The position numbers and the translations under genes are program-made. This document shows, piece after piece, positions 17,476 through 26,591 of a stretch of 64,000 bases of DNA (position 1 is its first letter; each line of letters opens with the position of its first letter). This DNA comes from Anianabacter salinae (GTDB taxonomy: Bacteria > Pseudomonadota > Alphaproteobacteria > Rhodobacterales > Rhodobacteraceae). The DNA is taken from the NCBI RefSeq assembly GCF_019061145.1, contig NZ_JAHQZS010000005.1, positions 62,001 through 126,000 of the forward strand. Direction: 5' to 3'. The notes under the pieces are model-generated. The model did not search any database, was not told the DNA's origin, and saw only the letters and a program-made list of their open reading frames with translations.

Positions 17476-18728
17476 GGTTCCGATCCCGTGACTGCGCCCC
17501 TGTGTCCCTTGCCAAACCGCAGCCGTTTGCGCAACGCCGCGCGCACCGGCGCGGTCCGCCGTTCGGTCATCTGGGCAAAGCCCCATGCCACCGCGTAGAC
17601 GGCGACTAAGACTCCCGCATAGACGACCAACCCCTGCGGATCGTTCGGATGGTAGCCGTTGCGGATCGCGGTCAGTCCAAACACTTCGGACAGGATGGCC
17701 AGCACGAACAGCATCACCGGGTAGTGGACAAGGTAGAGGCTGTAGGAGAAGTCGGCGAGCCAGCGATTCAGCGGCCCAAACCGCTCGATCAGCCAAAGCT
17801 GCCGGCCCCGGGTGCAGGCCAGAAGCAAGGCGAAGCTCAGCGCGACGACGATGTTCTTGGCCGTGCGCAGCCCCTCGCCTGCGTCCGTCACCGACTGGAA
17901 CAGGCGGGCCGCGGCAACGATACCTAAGAAAAGCAGAAACGCGGCCAGCCACGGGATGCGGCGAGGCCTGCCGACCAGCGCCAGAAGCGCGCCGATGGCC
18001 CAAAGCGCGAAATACACAAGGAACACCGTCCCAAGCACGACAGCCATGACGGCAGAGACTGCCACTAGCGCCCATCTTGGCGCTGCGGACGTGGCAAGGC
18101 CAAGCGCCAGGACGCCGAACACCGCGTAGAACCAGAATTCCAGCGAGATCGTCCACAGCGGCTGGTTCGATCCAATGGGTTCGACGACGATCGTCTGAAG
18201 CATCGCCACGTTGCCAAGCACCGTGCGCAGGTCGAGCAGTGTCTCGAAGGGCGCGGTTGCGATCTTTTCGGCCAGCATTGGATGGCTGTGATCCCAGAAG
18301 CCGCTTGCGGAAAGGGCATGTGCGCCGATGCTGTCCAGCAAAAGGGTCAGGGCGACGGCAGGCAAAAACGGCACGAACAGGCGCGCGATGCGTGCGGCGG
18401 CGTAGTCGGGCGCATCGAAGCGCCCTGTCCTAACCCGGCCCAGAGCGACGCCGCCCACCAGAAAGCCGCTGAGCACGAAGAAGACGATCACCGCCTCGGC
18501 GTGAAGCCCGGTGACGAAATACCAGATCTTGATGCCGGGTCCGACCTCTGCGGCGATATCGCCATAGCCTAGAAACAGGGGGCCGCGCAGATGGCTGACG
18601 AAGACGACGGCAGCAGCGACCCAGCGCGCCATATCCAGAAACGACACCAGCGTCGGGTTGCGCAGATCATCCGCCAACGTGGTGCCGTGCGGGGGCGCGA
18701 CGGCAAGTGGATCGGGCAGGGCGACCAT
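17472..18728 (-). CDS. OafA-type acyltransferase 3 family membrane protein
   Basis: A 418-residue polytopic protein with about ten helices. The acyltransferase-3 hallmarks are SFLDMARWVAAAVVFVSHLR near the N-terminus, with the conserved His at the end of helix 1, and FFVLSGFLVGG before a basic loop. Members move acetyl or other acyl groups from the cytosol onto outward-facing sugars, so this one probably O-acylates the polysaccharide. It starts directly after the stop of the polymerase-like gene, with no gap, and its stop overlaps rmlC. Confidence 0.88.
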   Translation of the reverse strand: MVALPDPLAVAPPHGTTLADDLRNPTLVSFLDMARWVAAAVVFVSHLRGPLFLGYGDIAAEVGPGIKIWYFVTGLHAEAVIVFFVLSGFLVGGVALGRVRTGRFDAPDYAAARIARLFVPFLPAVALTLLLDSIGAHALSASGFWDHSHPMLAEKIATAPFETLLDLRTVLGNVAMLQTIVVEPIGSNQPLWTISLEFWFYAVFGVLALGLATSAAPRWALVAVSAVMAVVLGTVFLVYFALWAIGALLALVGRPRRIPWLAAFLLFLGIVAAARLFQSVTDAGEGLRTAKNIVVALSFALLLACTRGRQLWLIERFGPLNRWLADFSYSLYLVHYPVMLFVLAILSEVFGLTAIRNGYHPNDPQGLVVYAGVLVAVYAVAWGFAQMTERRTAPVRAALRKRLRFGKGHRGAVTGSEP

Positions 18729-19787
18729 TCAGAACAATTCCGATCTGTATGGCACCCAAAGCAGCTGCGAGAACGATCCAAGGTGCAACCAGGTGAAGAA
18801 ATACAGCAGGTAGGCCAGCAGGACCCCCAGCTTCATCAACGTGGCGTCGAACCCGGCGCGCTGCAGGACGGGCAGTCTGCCGAAGACGGCGATCTGGTAG
18901 GGGATCAGGTATAGACCGATCCGGTCGGCGGCCGTGCTTTGGATAAAGGCGAGCGGGATCATCGCCAGCGCGACAATCGAGAACCCGTAGAAGATGCGGT
19001 AATCCCTGAACTCCGCCTTCCAATCCGATCTGTAGAAGACAAAGGCGAGCGCGGCAGCCGCTGTCACCGAGGCCCGCAGCACGGCGCCCCCGGACTGGTA
19101 GCGATCCGATTCGACATAGAATTCGACGTAGTCACCGAACTGCGCCGCGACGGATTGCAAGAGACCGGCCAGGCCGATCAGCACCGTGGCCAGCTTTGTC
19201 ATCCGTTCCAGCAGCTTCGAGCGGAATTCGAGGTCTGCCAACAGCAAGAGCGGAAGCGCGATCGCGGCGGAACTGTGAAATCCCGTCGCGGCGACCACGC
19301 TGAGCACAAAGGGCAAAAGCCGCCGTTCCATCAGAAAACAGAGGCCCAGCATGATAAGCCCGGTCGCAACGCCCTGACGGGTGTAGCCCATCGCGACCAC
19401 TATCACGAGGTAGGGCACCGACAGGGACAGGACGAGATAGGGATAAGGCTGGATACGGACGAACCGCCACAGCCCGTAGAAGAAGATCAGCGAGCACGCG
19501 CCGTTGACGCACGACATGCCAAGCCCCGCCTGCGCCATCGTCCAGTTGAGCAGCCCGTACAGCGGCTCGGTCCAGAACATGGCGACATAGAGAGGCTGTT
19601 CCGCAAGCTGGTGGAACAGGATGAGATAGGTCGAGTAATCGCCGCCCGTCTGCCGGAAGGCGAGGATCAACCACAGCGCGCCAAGCGTCAGGAAGACAAG
19701 GATCTCAAGTGTGCGGTCGCGCGTTCCGCGCTGCTCTCCGAGTGCAAAGAACGCCGGGATCGCCACCATTGACCAGTAAACGATCAT
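18729..19787 (-). CDS. EpsG-family Wzy-like polysaccharide polymerase
   Basis: A 352-residue membrane protein with ten or more predicted helices. EpsG/Wzy traits include FRQTGGDYSTYLILF in the first long loop, TEPLYGLLNW, and an RQGVATGLIMLG segment followed by ATGFHSSA, where FHxSA is a family hallmark. It should polymerise repeat units on the periplasmic face after flipping by the Wzx-like protein at 31232. The start at 19787 overlaps the stop of the AsnB-like gene (ATGA); the frame extends to 19895 only inside that gene. Confidence 0.85.
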   Translation of the reverse strand: MIVYWSMVAIPAFFALGEQRGTRDRTLEILVFLTLGALWLILAFRQTGGDYSTYLILFHQLAEQPLYVAMFWTEPLYGLLNWTMAQAGLGMSCVNGACSLIFFYGLWRFVRIQPYPYLVLSLSVPYLVIVVAMGYTRQGVATGLIMLGLCFLMERRLLPFVLSVVAATGFHSSAAIALPLLLLADLEFRSKLLERMTKLATVLIGLAGLLQSVAAQFGDYVEFYVESDRYQSGGAVLRASVTAAAALAFVFYRSDWKAEFRDYRIFYGFSIVALAMIPLAFIQSTAADRIGLYLIPYQIAVFGRLPVLQRAGFDATLMKLGVLLAYLLYFFTWLHLGSFSQLLWVPYRSELF

Positions 19788-21745
19788 GACCCGGCCCTGT
19801 GCGGGCGATGCCAATGCTCCATCCAGGCCGCAAGCATGGTGATCGACCAGATCGTGCCGCCCGCATTGACCGCGCCCGACTGATGCCGCGCCCAAAGTCG
19901 TTCAAGCGCGGCGCGGTCTATGCTTGAGGCGTCCAGAAACCGCTGCGACAGGATCAGGTCGCCCGCCCAGTCCCTCAGCGCGCCCCGCAGCCAGTCATCC
20001 AGCGGCACCGCGAACCCGCGTTTCGGCCCATCGGCGATGGCCTCTGGCACATGCCGGGCAAGGATGCGGCGCAGGATCTGCTTGCCGCGCCCGCCGTCGA
20101 TCTTCACCGATTGCGGCAGGCGCCAGGCCGCTTCGACCACCAACGGATCAAGGAACGGAGCGCGTGTTTCAAGCGACGCCGACATCGTGCTCCGGTCCAC
20201 CTTCACGAGAACATCCTCGGGAAGGTACCAACTCGTGTCCCTGAACATAAGCCCTTCAGCCTCGGTCAGCCCGGCGGGCGGATCAGGCCAGGGCGGATCG
20301 GGCGGCGCGACTCCTGGAAGCAAGGCCCGGACATCGGCGGGACCCGCGACAAGATTGGCATAAAAGTCGCCCAGATCACCGGCTGATCCCAGCGCACCCG
20401 TCAGATGCCCGATCCGGTCCAGCGCGGTGACCGGCAGACCGGCGCGCTCCGCCAGCCTGGACAAGGCGGGCCGCGACGCCATGCGGCGCGCGATCCCGGC
20501 ACCGGACGTGCCAACACGGCCAAGCCCGCCCCGCAGCGACGGTGGCAGGCGCGCAGCCTTCGCCCACAGGCGTGGCGCCATGACATGCCGGCTATAGCCG
20601 CCGAACATCTCATCGCCGCCATCGCCGGACAGGGCCACCGTGACGCCGGTCCGTGTCAGCCGTGACAGAAGCACAGTCGGGATCTGCGAGCTGTCGGCGA
20701 ACGGTTCCGAGAACAGCGCGCCCAGCTCTTGCGCGACACCCAGCGCGTCGGCCTCGGTCACGATGAACTCGGTGTGTTCGGTGCCCAGGTGTTCGGCAAC
20801 CCGGCGGGCGGCGGGCGCTTCGTTGAAGCGCGCGGTCTCGAAACCCATCGCATAGGTGCGCACCGGGCCGGAGGCGCCCGCCACCATCAGGGCCGTGACC
20901 AGCGACGAATCGATCCCGCCCGACAGGAATGCGCCCAAGGGCACGTCGCTGAGGCACTGGTCGCGGATCGCCCGGGTGAGAAGCGCTTCGATCGCATCCT
21001 CGGCGTCGCGGGCTTCATGCGGCTGGCCTCTGTCCGCGGCGGTGGCCTGCACCACGTCAGGCAGCGACCAGTAGGGGGATGGCGTGCCGATACCGGCGGC
21101 ATCCACCGTCACGGTATGGGCAGGTTTCAATTTGCGGATGCCGTCCCAGATCGACCTTGGCGCCGGAATACAGCCCCAGGTCAGCAAGGCGGCGACACTG
21201 GACGGGTCGATGGACGGCGCGGCGCCCGGCAGCGCCGCCAGCGCGGACAACTCGGACGCGAAGACCATCCTGCCGCCGAGCGTTCCGAAATACAGCGGCT
21301 TCTCTCCCATGCGGTCACGGGCGAGGGTCAGCGTGCGGGTTTCCCTGTCCCAAAGGGCCAGCGCGAACATGCCCCGGACGGCGCCCAGCGCGGCAGTCAG
21401 GCCATGCGCTTCGATCAGCGCCAATAGCGTCTCGGTATCGGAATGCCCACGCCACGCGGGCGCCCGCCCCGAAGCCTGCAACCCGGCGCGCAGGTCCCGG
21501 TGATTGTAGATTTCACCGTTATAGGCGAGCACGAAACGCCCGCTGTGCGACACCATCGGCTGCGCGCCTGCATCCGTCAGGTCGATGATCGCCAGCCTGC
21601 GATGCACCACGCCAAATCCGGCACCGGCGTCGCAATAGATCCCGTCACCGTCCGGCCCCCGGTGGCGGATGGCCTCGCCCATCGCGGCAAGGACCGCACG
21701 TTCAGGCGGGCGCCCCGGGTCGAGATATCCGGCCAGCCCGCACAT
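19784..21745 (-). CDS. asnB: asparagine synthase-type glutamine amidotransferase in polysaccharide cluster
   Basis: A 653-residue protein. It opens with MCGLAGYL, so Cys2 is the class II glutaminase nucleophile. RHRGPDGDG and LAYNGEIYNH complete the glutaminase, and the synthetase domain has LSGGIDSSLV as the ATP-pyrophosphatase motif. Free asparagine synthesis is possible. However, AsnB-like enzymes in O-antigen and capsule loci (WbpS-like) are thought to amidate uronic-acid carboxyls, and the coupling to the polymerase-like gene (ATGA) favours that. The start at 21745 is fixed by the need for Cys at position 2; a frame reaching 22213 is read-through. Confidence 0.88.
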   Translation of the reverse strand: MCGLAGYLDPGRPPERAVLAAMGEAIRHRGPDGDGIYCDAGAGFGVVHRRLAIIDLTDAGAQPMVSHSGRFVLAYNGEIYNHRDLRAGLQASGRAPAWRGHSDTETLLALIEAHGLTAALGAVRGMFALALWDRETRTLTLARDRMGEKPLYFGTLGGRMVFASELSALAALPGAAPSIDPSSVAALLTWGCIPAPRSIWDGIRKLKPAHTVTVDAAGIGTPSPYWSLPDVVQATAADRGQPHEARDAEDAIEALLTRAIRDQCLSDVPLGAFLSGGIDSSLVTALMVAGASGPVRTYAMGFETARFNEAPAARRVAEHLGTEHTEFIVTEADALGVAQELGALFSEPFADSSQIPTVLLSRLTRTGVTVALSGDGGDEMFGGYSRHVMAPRLWAKAARLPPSLRGGLGRVGTSGAGIARRMASRPALSRLAERAGLPVTALDRIGHLTGALGSAGDLGDFYANLVAGPADVRALLPGVAPPDPPWPDPPAGLTEAEGLMFRDTSWYLPEDVLVKVDRSTMSASLETRAPFLDPLVVEAAWRLPQSVKIDGGRGKQILRRILARHVPEAIADGPKRGFAVPLDDWLRGALRDWAGDLILSQRFLDASSIDRAALERLWARHQSGAVNAGGTIWSITMLAAWMEHWHRPHRAGS

Positions 21746-21750
21746 GGGAC

Positions 21751-22656
21751 CTACAGGTAGCCCTGATAGTCGTCGTCCAGATACTCGGACAGGCACACCC
21801 GCCAATCGCGCATCTGGTTCAGGCCGCGCAAGTCCAGCTTTCTGGTGACAAGCCGCTCGGACGCGGGCCGCGCGGCGAAATAGGTCTTGGCGAAGTGGCC
21901 CGAGGATACCGGCGTGACGGTCACGCTGTCTTCGCGCCCGATCAGGCGCACCAGCTCCTGTGCGACTTCCAATCGCCCGGTCACGCCGCCGCACACCATG
22001 TTGTAGACCCCCCAGAACCCGCTTTCGATCACCGCCCCGGCGTTGCGTGCGAAATCGAGGGTGTAGGTCGGCGTGCCCAGCTTGTCGTCGACGACGAACA
22101 GCTCTGTCTTGCCGTCCTTGATCTGGGCCATCAACTTCTGGATGAACTTCTTGTCCCTTGATGGCCCGCCGCCCATCATCCAGCCCGCGCGGCACACCAC
22201 ATGCTTGCGGCAATTTTCGGCGACAAAGCGTTCGCCCATGTATTTCGACCGCGCGTAATGCCCAAGAGGGCGCGGCAGATCCCAGTCGTCATAGGTGTCC
22301 TGCCCGCCATCGAAGATCCCCGCCGTCGAGATATACAAAAGCGGGATGTCCAAGTCGTTCGCCAGATGAACCGCGGTTTCGACCGGCAGGGTATTCGTGG
22401 CATAGGCGTCGTCCGGGTTGTCCTCGCAGTACTCAAGGCTGGTGTGCGCACCGATGTGGAACAGGTAGTCGGGCGCGAAATCCCGCACTTCGGCGCGGTA
22501 GGCATCTGCATCCCGGAAGTCGAGGAACGACAGCCACTCGGCATTCACGTCCTTGTCGGTGCAGCGCAGCGTATTGGCCGCGCCGTAGGTCTTGTAGAAA
22601 GCCTTGCCCAGCATGCCGCCGACACCGGCCATGTAGATGCGCTTGTTCTCGATCAC
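21751..22656 (-). CDS. SDR-type sugar-nucleotide reductase (RmlD-like superfamily)
   Basis: A 301-residue protein of the extended short-chain dehydrogenase group. It has an N-terminal cofactor loop AGVGGMLGKAF, HIGAHTSLEYCEDNP, LYISTAGIFDGG and the catalytic YARSKYMGE (YxxxK). It resembles RmlD but is not the rhamnose reductase, which is present at 15003. It may make a second deoxy- or modified nucleotide sugar. It lies five bases upstream of the AsnB-like gene and overlaps the preceding glycosyltransferase gene by ATGA. The substrate is unknown. Confidence 0.78.
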   Translation of the reverse strand: MIENKRIYMAGVGGMLGKAFYKTYGAANTLRCTDKDVNAEWLSFLDFRDADAYRAEVRDFAPDYLFHIGAHTSLEYCEDNPDDAYATNTLPVETAVHLANDLDIPLLYISTAGIFDGGQDTYDDWDLPRPLGHYARSKYMGERFVAENCRKHVVCRAGWMMGGGPSRDKKFIQKLMAQIKDGKTELFVVDDKLGTPTYTLDFARNAGAVIESGFWGVYNMVCGGVTGRLEVAQELVRLIGREDSVTVTPVSSGHFAKTYFAARPASERLVTRKLDLRGLNQMRDWRVCLSEYLDDDYQGYL

Positions 22657-23762
22657 TTGCCCTGTCCCATCACGTCCTGCAGAACCGCGCGGTAGTCAGC
22701 CGCGATGGCCTGTGTTGAATACTTCTCGACAGCATCCTTGCGGGCCGCCTGCCCCAGCCTGCGCCGAAGCTCCGCGTCCTTCACCAGACGTTCCAGCGCC
22801 TCCAGCCAATCCGTCTCGGACCTGACCAGAAGCCCGTTCTCGCCGTGCCGGATCAACATCGGCGTGGTGCCGACATCGGTTGCAACGCAGGCCGCGCCGA
22901 ACGCCATGTACTGGATCGCCTTCAGCCCGCTCTTGCCCAGAACCCAGTCGTCCATCGGCAGCGGATACACCCCGATGTCGATGGCCTGCATGTCCACGGC
23001 CTCTCGGTCTTTCGACCAGCGCACGACCTCCAGGTCGACGCCGGGCAGGTCGTAGTCGAAATTGCCGATCACGCGCAGGCGGAACGTCACCCTGTGCGCA
23101 AGCGTCTGGAACACGCCGCGCAGAAGGTCGAGGTAGATGCGCGAGGAATAGGTGCCGGTCCAGCCGATCACGACAGAACCCTCGGCACGCGGCGGGCCGG
23201 GCCGAAAGACATCGGTGTCGACAGAGGACGTTACGTAGGTGCAGGCGCGGCGCTTGTTCAGGCCAAGGCAGAAGTCGTTGAGGAACGGCGAGGACGTAAT
23301 CACGTGATCCGCCGTGCGGATCAGAAAGCGCGCCTTGCCCGGCCCCTTGATCAGCCGCGCGATGGGATTGGGGTTCATCTCTTTCGGCAGGCTCTGCTCG
23401 ACAAGGATGTTGTCCTCGACGTCATAGATCACCCGCCGCGCCAGCCTGCGGACCAGACGTTCCTCGAGCGACACGCCAAACGGCGTCACCCACATGAAGA
23501 CGTAGACAAGATCGTAGCGCGGGATGCGCAGCAGGTCGCGCGCCCTCCGCGCATAGCCGCGCAGGGTGCCCGCCACCTTGGCCGCCAGATGGCCAGGCTT
23601 GTAGGTGATCTTCCACATCGCCGGGTCCATGAAGGACGACACGTCGATGTCCCAGCCCGCCGCGCGCCAATCGTCGAAATACTGCTCGTACTTGAGCCGT
23701 TGCCCCGCCGCGACGCCTTGGGGGAACGGGCAAAGCACAAGCATCCTGCGGCGTGCGGTCAT
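22653..23762 (-). CDS. GT4-like glycosyltransferase
   Basis: A 369-residue GT-B fold protein. It has MLVLCPFPQGVAAGQRLKYEQ at the N-terminus, YDVEDNILVE, SVDTDVFRP and VVIGWTGTYSS at the domain junction, and GKSGLKAIQYMAFGAACVAT in the donor-binding region, where Lys takes the usual first Glu of E-x7-E. It should add a sugar to the lipid-linked repeat unit. ATGA overlaps tie it to the methyltransferase upstream and the reductase downstream. An ATG five codons in is also possible. Donor and linkage are unknown. Confidence 0.82.
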   Translation of the reverse strand: MTARRRMLVLCPFPQGVAAGQRLKYEQYFDDWRAAGWDIDVSSFMDPAMWKITYKPGHLAAKVAGTLRGYARRARDLLRIPRYDLVYVFMWVTPFGVSLEERLVRRLARRVIYDVEDNILVEQSLPKEMNPNPIARLIKGPGKARFLIRTADHVITSSPFLNDFCLGLNKRRACTYVTSSVDTDVFRPGPPRAEGSVVIGWTGTYSSRIYLDLLRGVFQTLAHRVTFRLRVIGNFDYDLPGVDLEVVRWSKDREAVDMQAIDIGVYPLPMDDWVLGKSGLKAIQYMAFGAACVATDVGTTPMLIRHGENGLLVRSETDWLEALERLVKDAELRRRLGQAARKDAVEKYSTQAIAADYRAVLQDVMGQGK

Positions 23763-24604
23763 GCGTCCGCCTTTCGCGCGACGGCGACCCAGTAGGGCTC
23801 GCGCTCCGAGAACCGGATGTCGACCAGCCCGGCCTCGGCCATCATCGCCGCGATCTCGTTCTTGGTAAATCTTTGCTCCAGCGGCGTGCCAAAGCGGTCG
23901 CGGCTGTCGGTGCGCAGGGTGTAGACGCTTGAAGTGCGATAGAACGACAGCGGGATCGGCGCCGGATTGCCGCCGAGCCGCTCGACCGCGCGCGCAAGGC
24001 GGGACAGCGGCCAGTAGACGGCAAGGGCCAGAACATCGGTGGCCACGGTTTTGGCCCGCTCTGGCAGCGCGGCGATGCCCCGCCGCAAGAGGTTGCTGGC
24101 ATGCCAGATCGCCCGGAACCACGCCGGGCGATTGTCGAAACGGTAATAGAGATACAGCAGGAACGGCGCGCCCGGTTTCAAAAGCCGCGTGGTCGCCCGC
24201 AGCGCCCGCGCGGTATCGGGGATGTGATGCAGCACACCCAGGGAATAGCCGAAATCCTGGCTGCCCGGGTCCAGCGCGACACTGTCTGTGTCGGCGTGAT
24301 GAAAGACGACGTTGGCCTGCCGCGACAGCGCGCGCCGCGCCACATCGAGGGCATCCCCGGCCGGGTCGATGCAGTTGAGCCGGTGCACATGCGGCGCCAC
24401 AAGGCTGGCCCAGCGCCCCGACCCGCACCCCATGTCGAAGCCTTCCGCATCCGGCGGCAGGGCATCCAGCGGAAAGATCGCGAAATAGCGGTCGAACAGG
24501 TCGGCCTTTTCCCCGGCGCTCAACGCTGTCTGGTCGAAGGTCGCCCATTCGCTGCCAAAGGATTGAACGGTGTCCTCGTGCCGGTTGCCCTGCGCTTCGG
24601 TCAT
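23759..24604 (-). CDS. class I SAM-dependent methyltransferase
   Basis: A 281-residue methyltransferase. Motif I reads FDMGCGSGRWASLVAPH near residues 65-80, followed by an acidic end of strand 2 (CIDPAGDALDVAR), and SLGVLHHIPDTARAL as the post-motif typical of Methyltransf_11. No signal or membrane segment stands out, so it should act on a cytosolic nucleotide sugar or lipid-linked intermediate. It overlaps both neighbours, each a glycosyltransferase, by ATGA. It is one of four methyltransferases in the operon. Substrate unknown. Confidence 0.83.
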   Translation of the reverse strand: MTEAQGNRHEDTVQSFGSEWATFDQTALSAGEKADLFDRYFAIFPLDALPPDAEGFDMGCGSGRWASLVAPHVHRLNCIDPAGDALDVARRALSRQANVVFHHADTDSVALDPGSQDFGYSLGVLHHIPDTARALRATTRLLKPGAPFLLYLYYRFDNRPAWFRAIWHASNLLRRGIAALPERAKTVATDVLALAVYWPLSRLARAVERLGGNPAPIPLSFYRTSSVYTLRTDSRDRFGTPLEQRFTKNEIAAMMAEAGLVDIRFSEREPYWVAVARKADA

Positions 24605-25815
24605 GCCGCCACCTCGCCGGGGCGCGGACCGGACAGCGCGCGATAGATCGCGTCGAACTCTACCACGCCATCTGCGAGCGAAAACAGATCGACCGCCACG
24701 TCGCGGCAGCGCTGGCGCGTGTCCGGCTGACCTGCAAGCGCCAGGAGCCGCCCCACGGCTTCGTCGATCGCCGCCTCGTCGGTCTTGGTCACGGCAACGC
24801 CGACGCCCCGGCCTTCAAGGATCTCTTCCATGTCGCCGACCCCGACATTGCCAAGGCACGGCACCCCGCAGCCCAGATATTCCGCCAGCTTGGTCGGGGC
24901 GCTTGCGATCTTCGAGAAACAGGGACGGATCAGCGCCGCCGCGACATGCATCCGTGCGATCTGTGCCGGGACCTCGCCATGCGCCGCGCTGACCAGATCC
25001 AGCCGGTCCTGCGGCAGCCCGGCGCGGGCATAGGCCGCGCGGATCATGTCGTGTTCGTTGCGATTCACGATCAGGAACAGTGCCTCGGGCCTGCGGGCCA
25101 GCACGGCGCGAAAGGCGAGCATCGTCTCGTCCAGCATGTACCAGGTGCCGAACGATCCGACATAGCCGAACACAAACGGCGTGGCTGGCGGCGGCGGAGA
25201 CAGCGCAAAGCGGTCGAGGTCGGCGCAGGTCGGGATGATCGACACCGGCGGCATGGGGCGGCCTGCAAACGCAGGGAACGACGCTAGTTCCCGCGCCGAG
25301 GCGTGTGTCAACGTCACCAGATGATCGGCGCCGCGCAGAAACCGCGTCTCGAGCCATTTCGTGACCCTGTAGAGCCGACCGCCCACGGGCCAAAGGCCGC
25401 CGTCCGTCCGCTCATCCGCCCAGAAGCCGCGCATGTCGAACAGGAACCGCGCGCCGGTGATCCGCTTGATCGGCAGCGCCATCGCGGCGGGAACATAGGA
25501 CCGGGCGTGCAGCACGCCGATACGGTGACGCAGCACAAGCCAAAGGCCGACAGCGAAACCGGCAAGGATGTCCCACGCCGTTGCGATGGCGCTCGGACGC
25601 TTGTGATACCGCAGCGCGGTCCAGCGAATGCCAAGTCCGTCCAGACGGGCCGCCAACGCAGCCCGCCGCGCGCCATCCTGCAGGTCGGCCGGTTTTTCGA
25701 AGGATACCAGCCAAAGGTCGTGATCGCGCGACAGCCTTTCGAGATACCCAAGCACCTGGCTTTGGCCAAGCGGTTCGAGAACCCCGTCATAGGTGATGTA
25801 AAGCGCGCGGGTCAT
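24601..25815 (-). CDS. GT4 family glycosyltransferase
   Basis: A protein of about 404 residues. The N-terminus YITYDGVLEPLGQSQVLGYL is a known GT4 subgroup signature; further in are FDMRGFWADERTDGG, FGYVGSFGTWYMLDE and SKIASAPTKLAEYLGCGVPCL, the donor-site helix. I chose the ATG at 25815 because GAGG sits nine bases upstream. The alternative is a GTG at 25830 that overlaps the upstream stop as GTGA. The gene ends in an ATGA overlap with the methyltransferase. Sugar specificity is unknown. Confidence 0.84.
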   Translation of the reverse strand: MTRALYITYDGVLEPLGQSQVLGYLERLSRDHDLWLVSFEKPADLQDGARRAALAARLDGLGIRWTALRYHKRPSAIATAWDILAGFAVGLWLVLRHRIGVLHARSYVPAAMALPIKRITGARFLFDMRGFWADERTDGGLWPVGGRLYRVTKWLETRFLRGADHLVTLTHASARELASFPAFAGRPMPPVSIIPTCADLDRFALSPPPPATPFVFGYVGSFGTWYMLDETMLAFRAVLARRPEALFLIVNRNEHDMIRAAYARAGLPQDRLDLVSAAHGEVPAQIARMHVAAALIRPCFSKIASAPTKLAEYLGCGVPCLGNVGVGDMEEILEGRGVGVAVTKTDEAAIDEAVGRLLALAGQPDTRQRCRDVAVDLFSLADGVVEFDAIYRALSGPRPGEVAA

Positions 25816-25826
25816 CTTGATGGTCC

Positions 25827-26591
25827 TCACGGCTTTCGCGCGATGCCGACGAATTTCCCGCCAGATTCCGTGACGGCGAAGGCGCAGTTCACGCCGTCGA
25901 TGAAGGCCGCAAATCCCATGTTGTCCTGAATGTCATCCGAGATGAACACGCCGCCGCGCCCCAGCGCATCCCAGATCAGCGGAAACGCATAGCGACGGCC
26001 CCACCAGCTTTTGTCACTGTCGTAATGGGCCAGATCGACCGCGCCGCCAAGCTGCGACAGGGCCTTGCGCAGACCGTTCCGGTCAGGCTCTCGGATCAGG
26101 GTCCAGGGCGCGCGCAGGCGTTCCGGCACCACGATCCCGACGAAAGCCTCGTTCCCCATCTTGGGATAGGGCATGTCGACGCTGACCAGCCGCGCCCCGT
26201 CGCGCCCATGGAGTGCGGAAAGGATCGCTAGGCTCGACCAGCCATAGGCGACGCCGGTTTCGACCACGCGGCACGCGCCCGAGGCGGAGACAGCGGCGTG
26301 CAGAAGATCAAGATCGCCCGGCCCACCCATCTCGGCGCGCGACGCCCTGGCGCGCTGTTCACCCTCTTGCCGCAGAGCCGCGGGGAACCCGGGGGCAGCG
26401 TTATCCAGTCCGATCGCGGCCAGAGCCTGCGGCACGGGAACGGCATGGGTTGCGGCCCAGTTGGCGGCCCGCGCCGCGTCAGCCGCGCCGTCATGATCGG
26501 GGCGCAGCTTGCGCAATCCCAATTCCACTGCTTGCGCCCAATGGCTGCGGCGCTGCGCGAACCAGAAGGCGGTTCTGGCACGTTCGATCAT
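25827..26591 (-). CDS. class I SAM-dependent methyltransferase (Methyltransf_24-like)
   Basis: A 254-residue protein. ACRVVETGVAYGWSSLAIL near 105-125 matches the O-methyltransferase motif I, DLAHYDSDKSWWGRRYAFP the later acidic motif, and GGVFISDDIQDN a metal-type loop. It is closer to the Methyltransf_24 and cephalosporin-hydroxylase group than to the other three methyltransferases here. It overlaps the GT4 gene upstream by ATGA. It may methylate a sugar of the repeat unit; no substrate evidence is visible. Confidence 0.75.
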   Translation of the reverse strand: MIERARTAFWFAQRRSHWAQAVELGLRKLRPDHDGAADAARAANWAATHAVPVPQALAAIGLDNAAPGFPAALRQEGEQRARASRAEMGGPGDLDLLHAAVSASGACRVVETGVAYGWSSLAILSALHGRDGARLVSVDMPYPKMGNEAFVGIVVPERLRAPWTLIREPDRNGLRKALSQLGGAVDLAHYDSDKSWWGRRYAFPLIWDALGRGGVFISDDIQDNMGFAAFIDGVNCAFAVTESGGKFVGIARKP

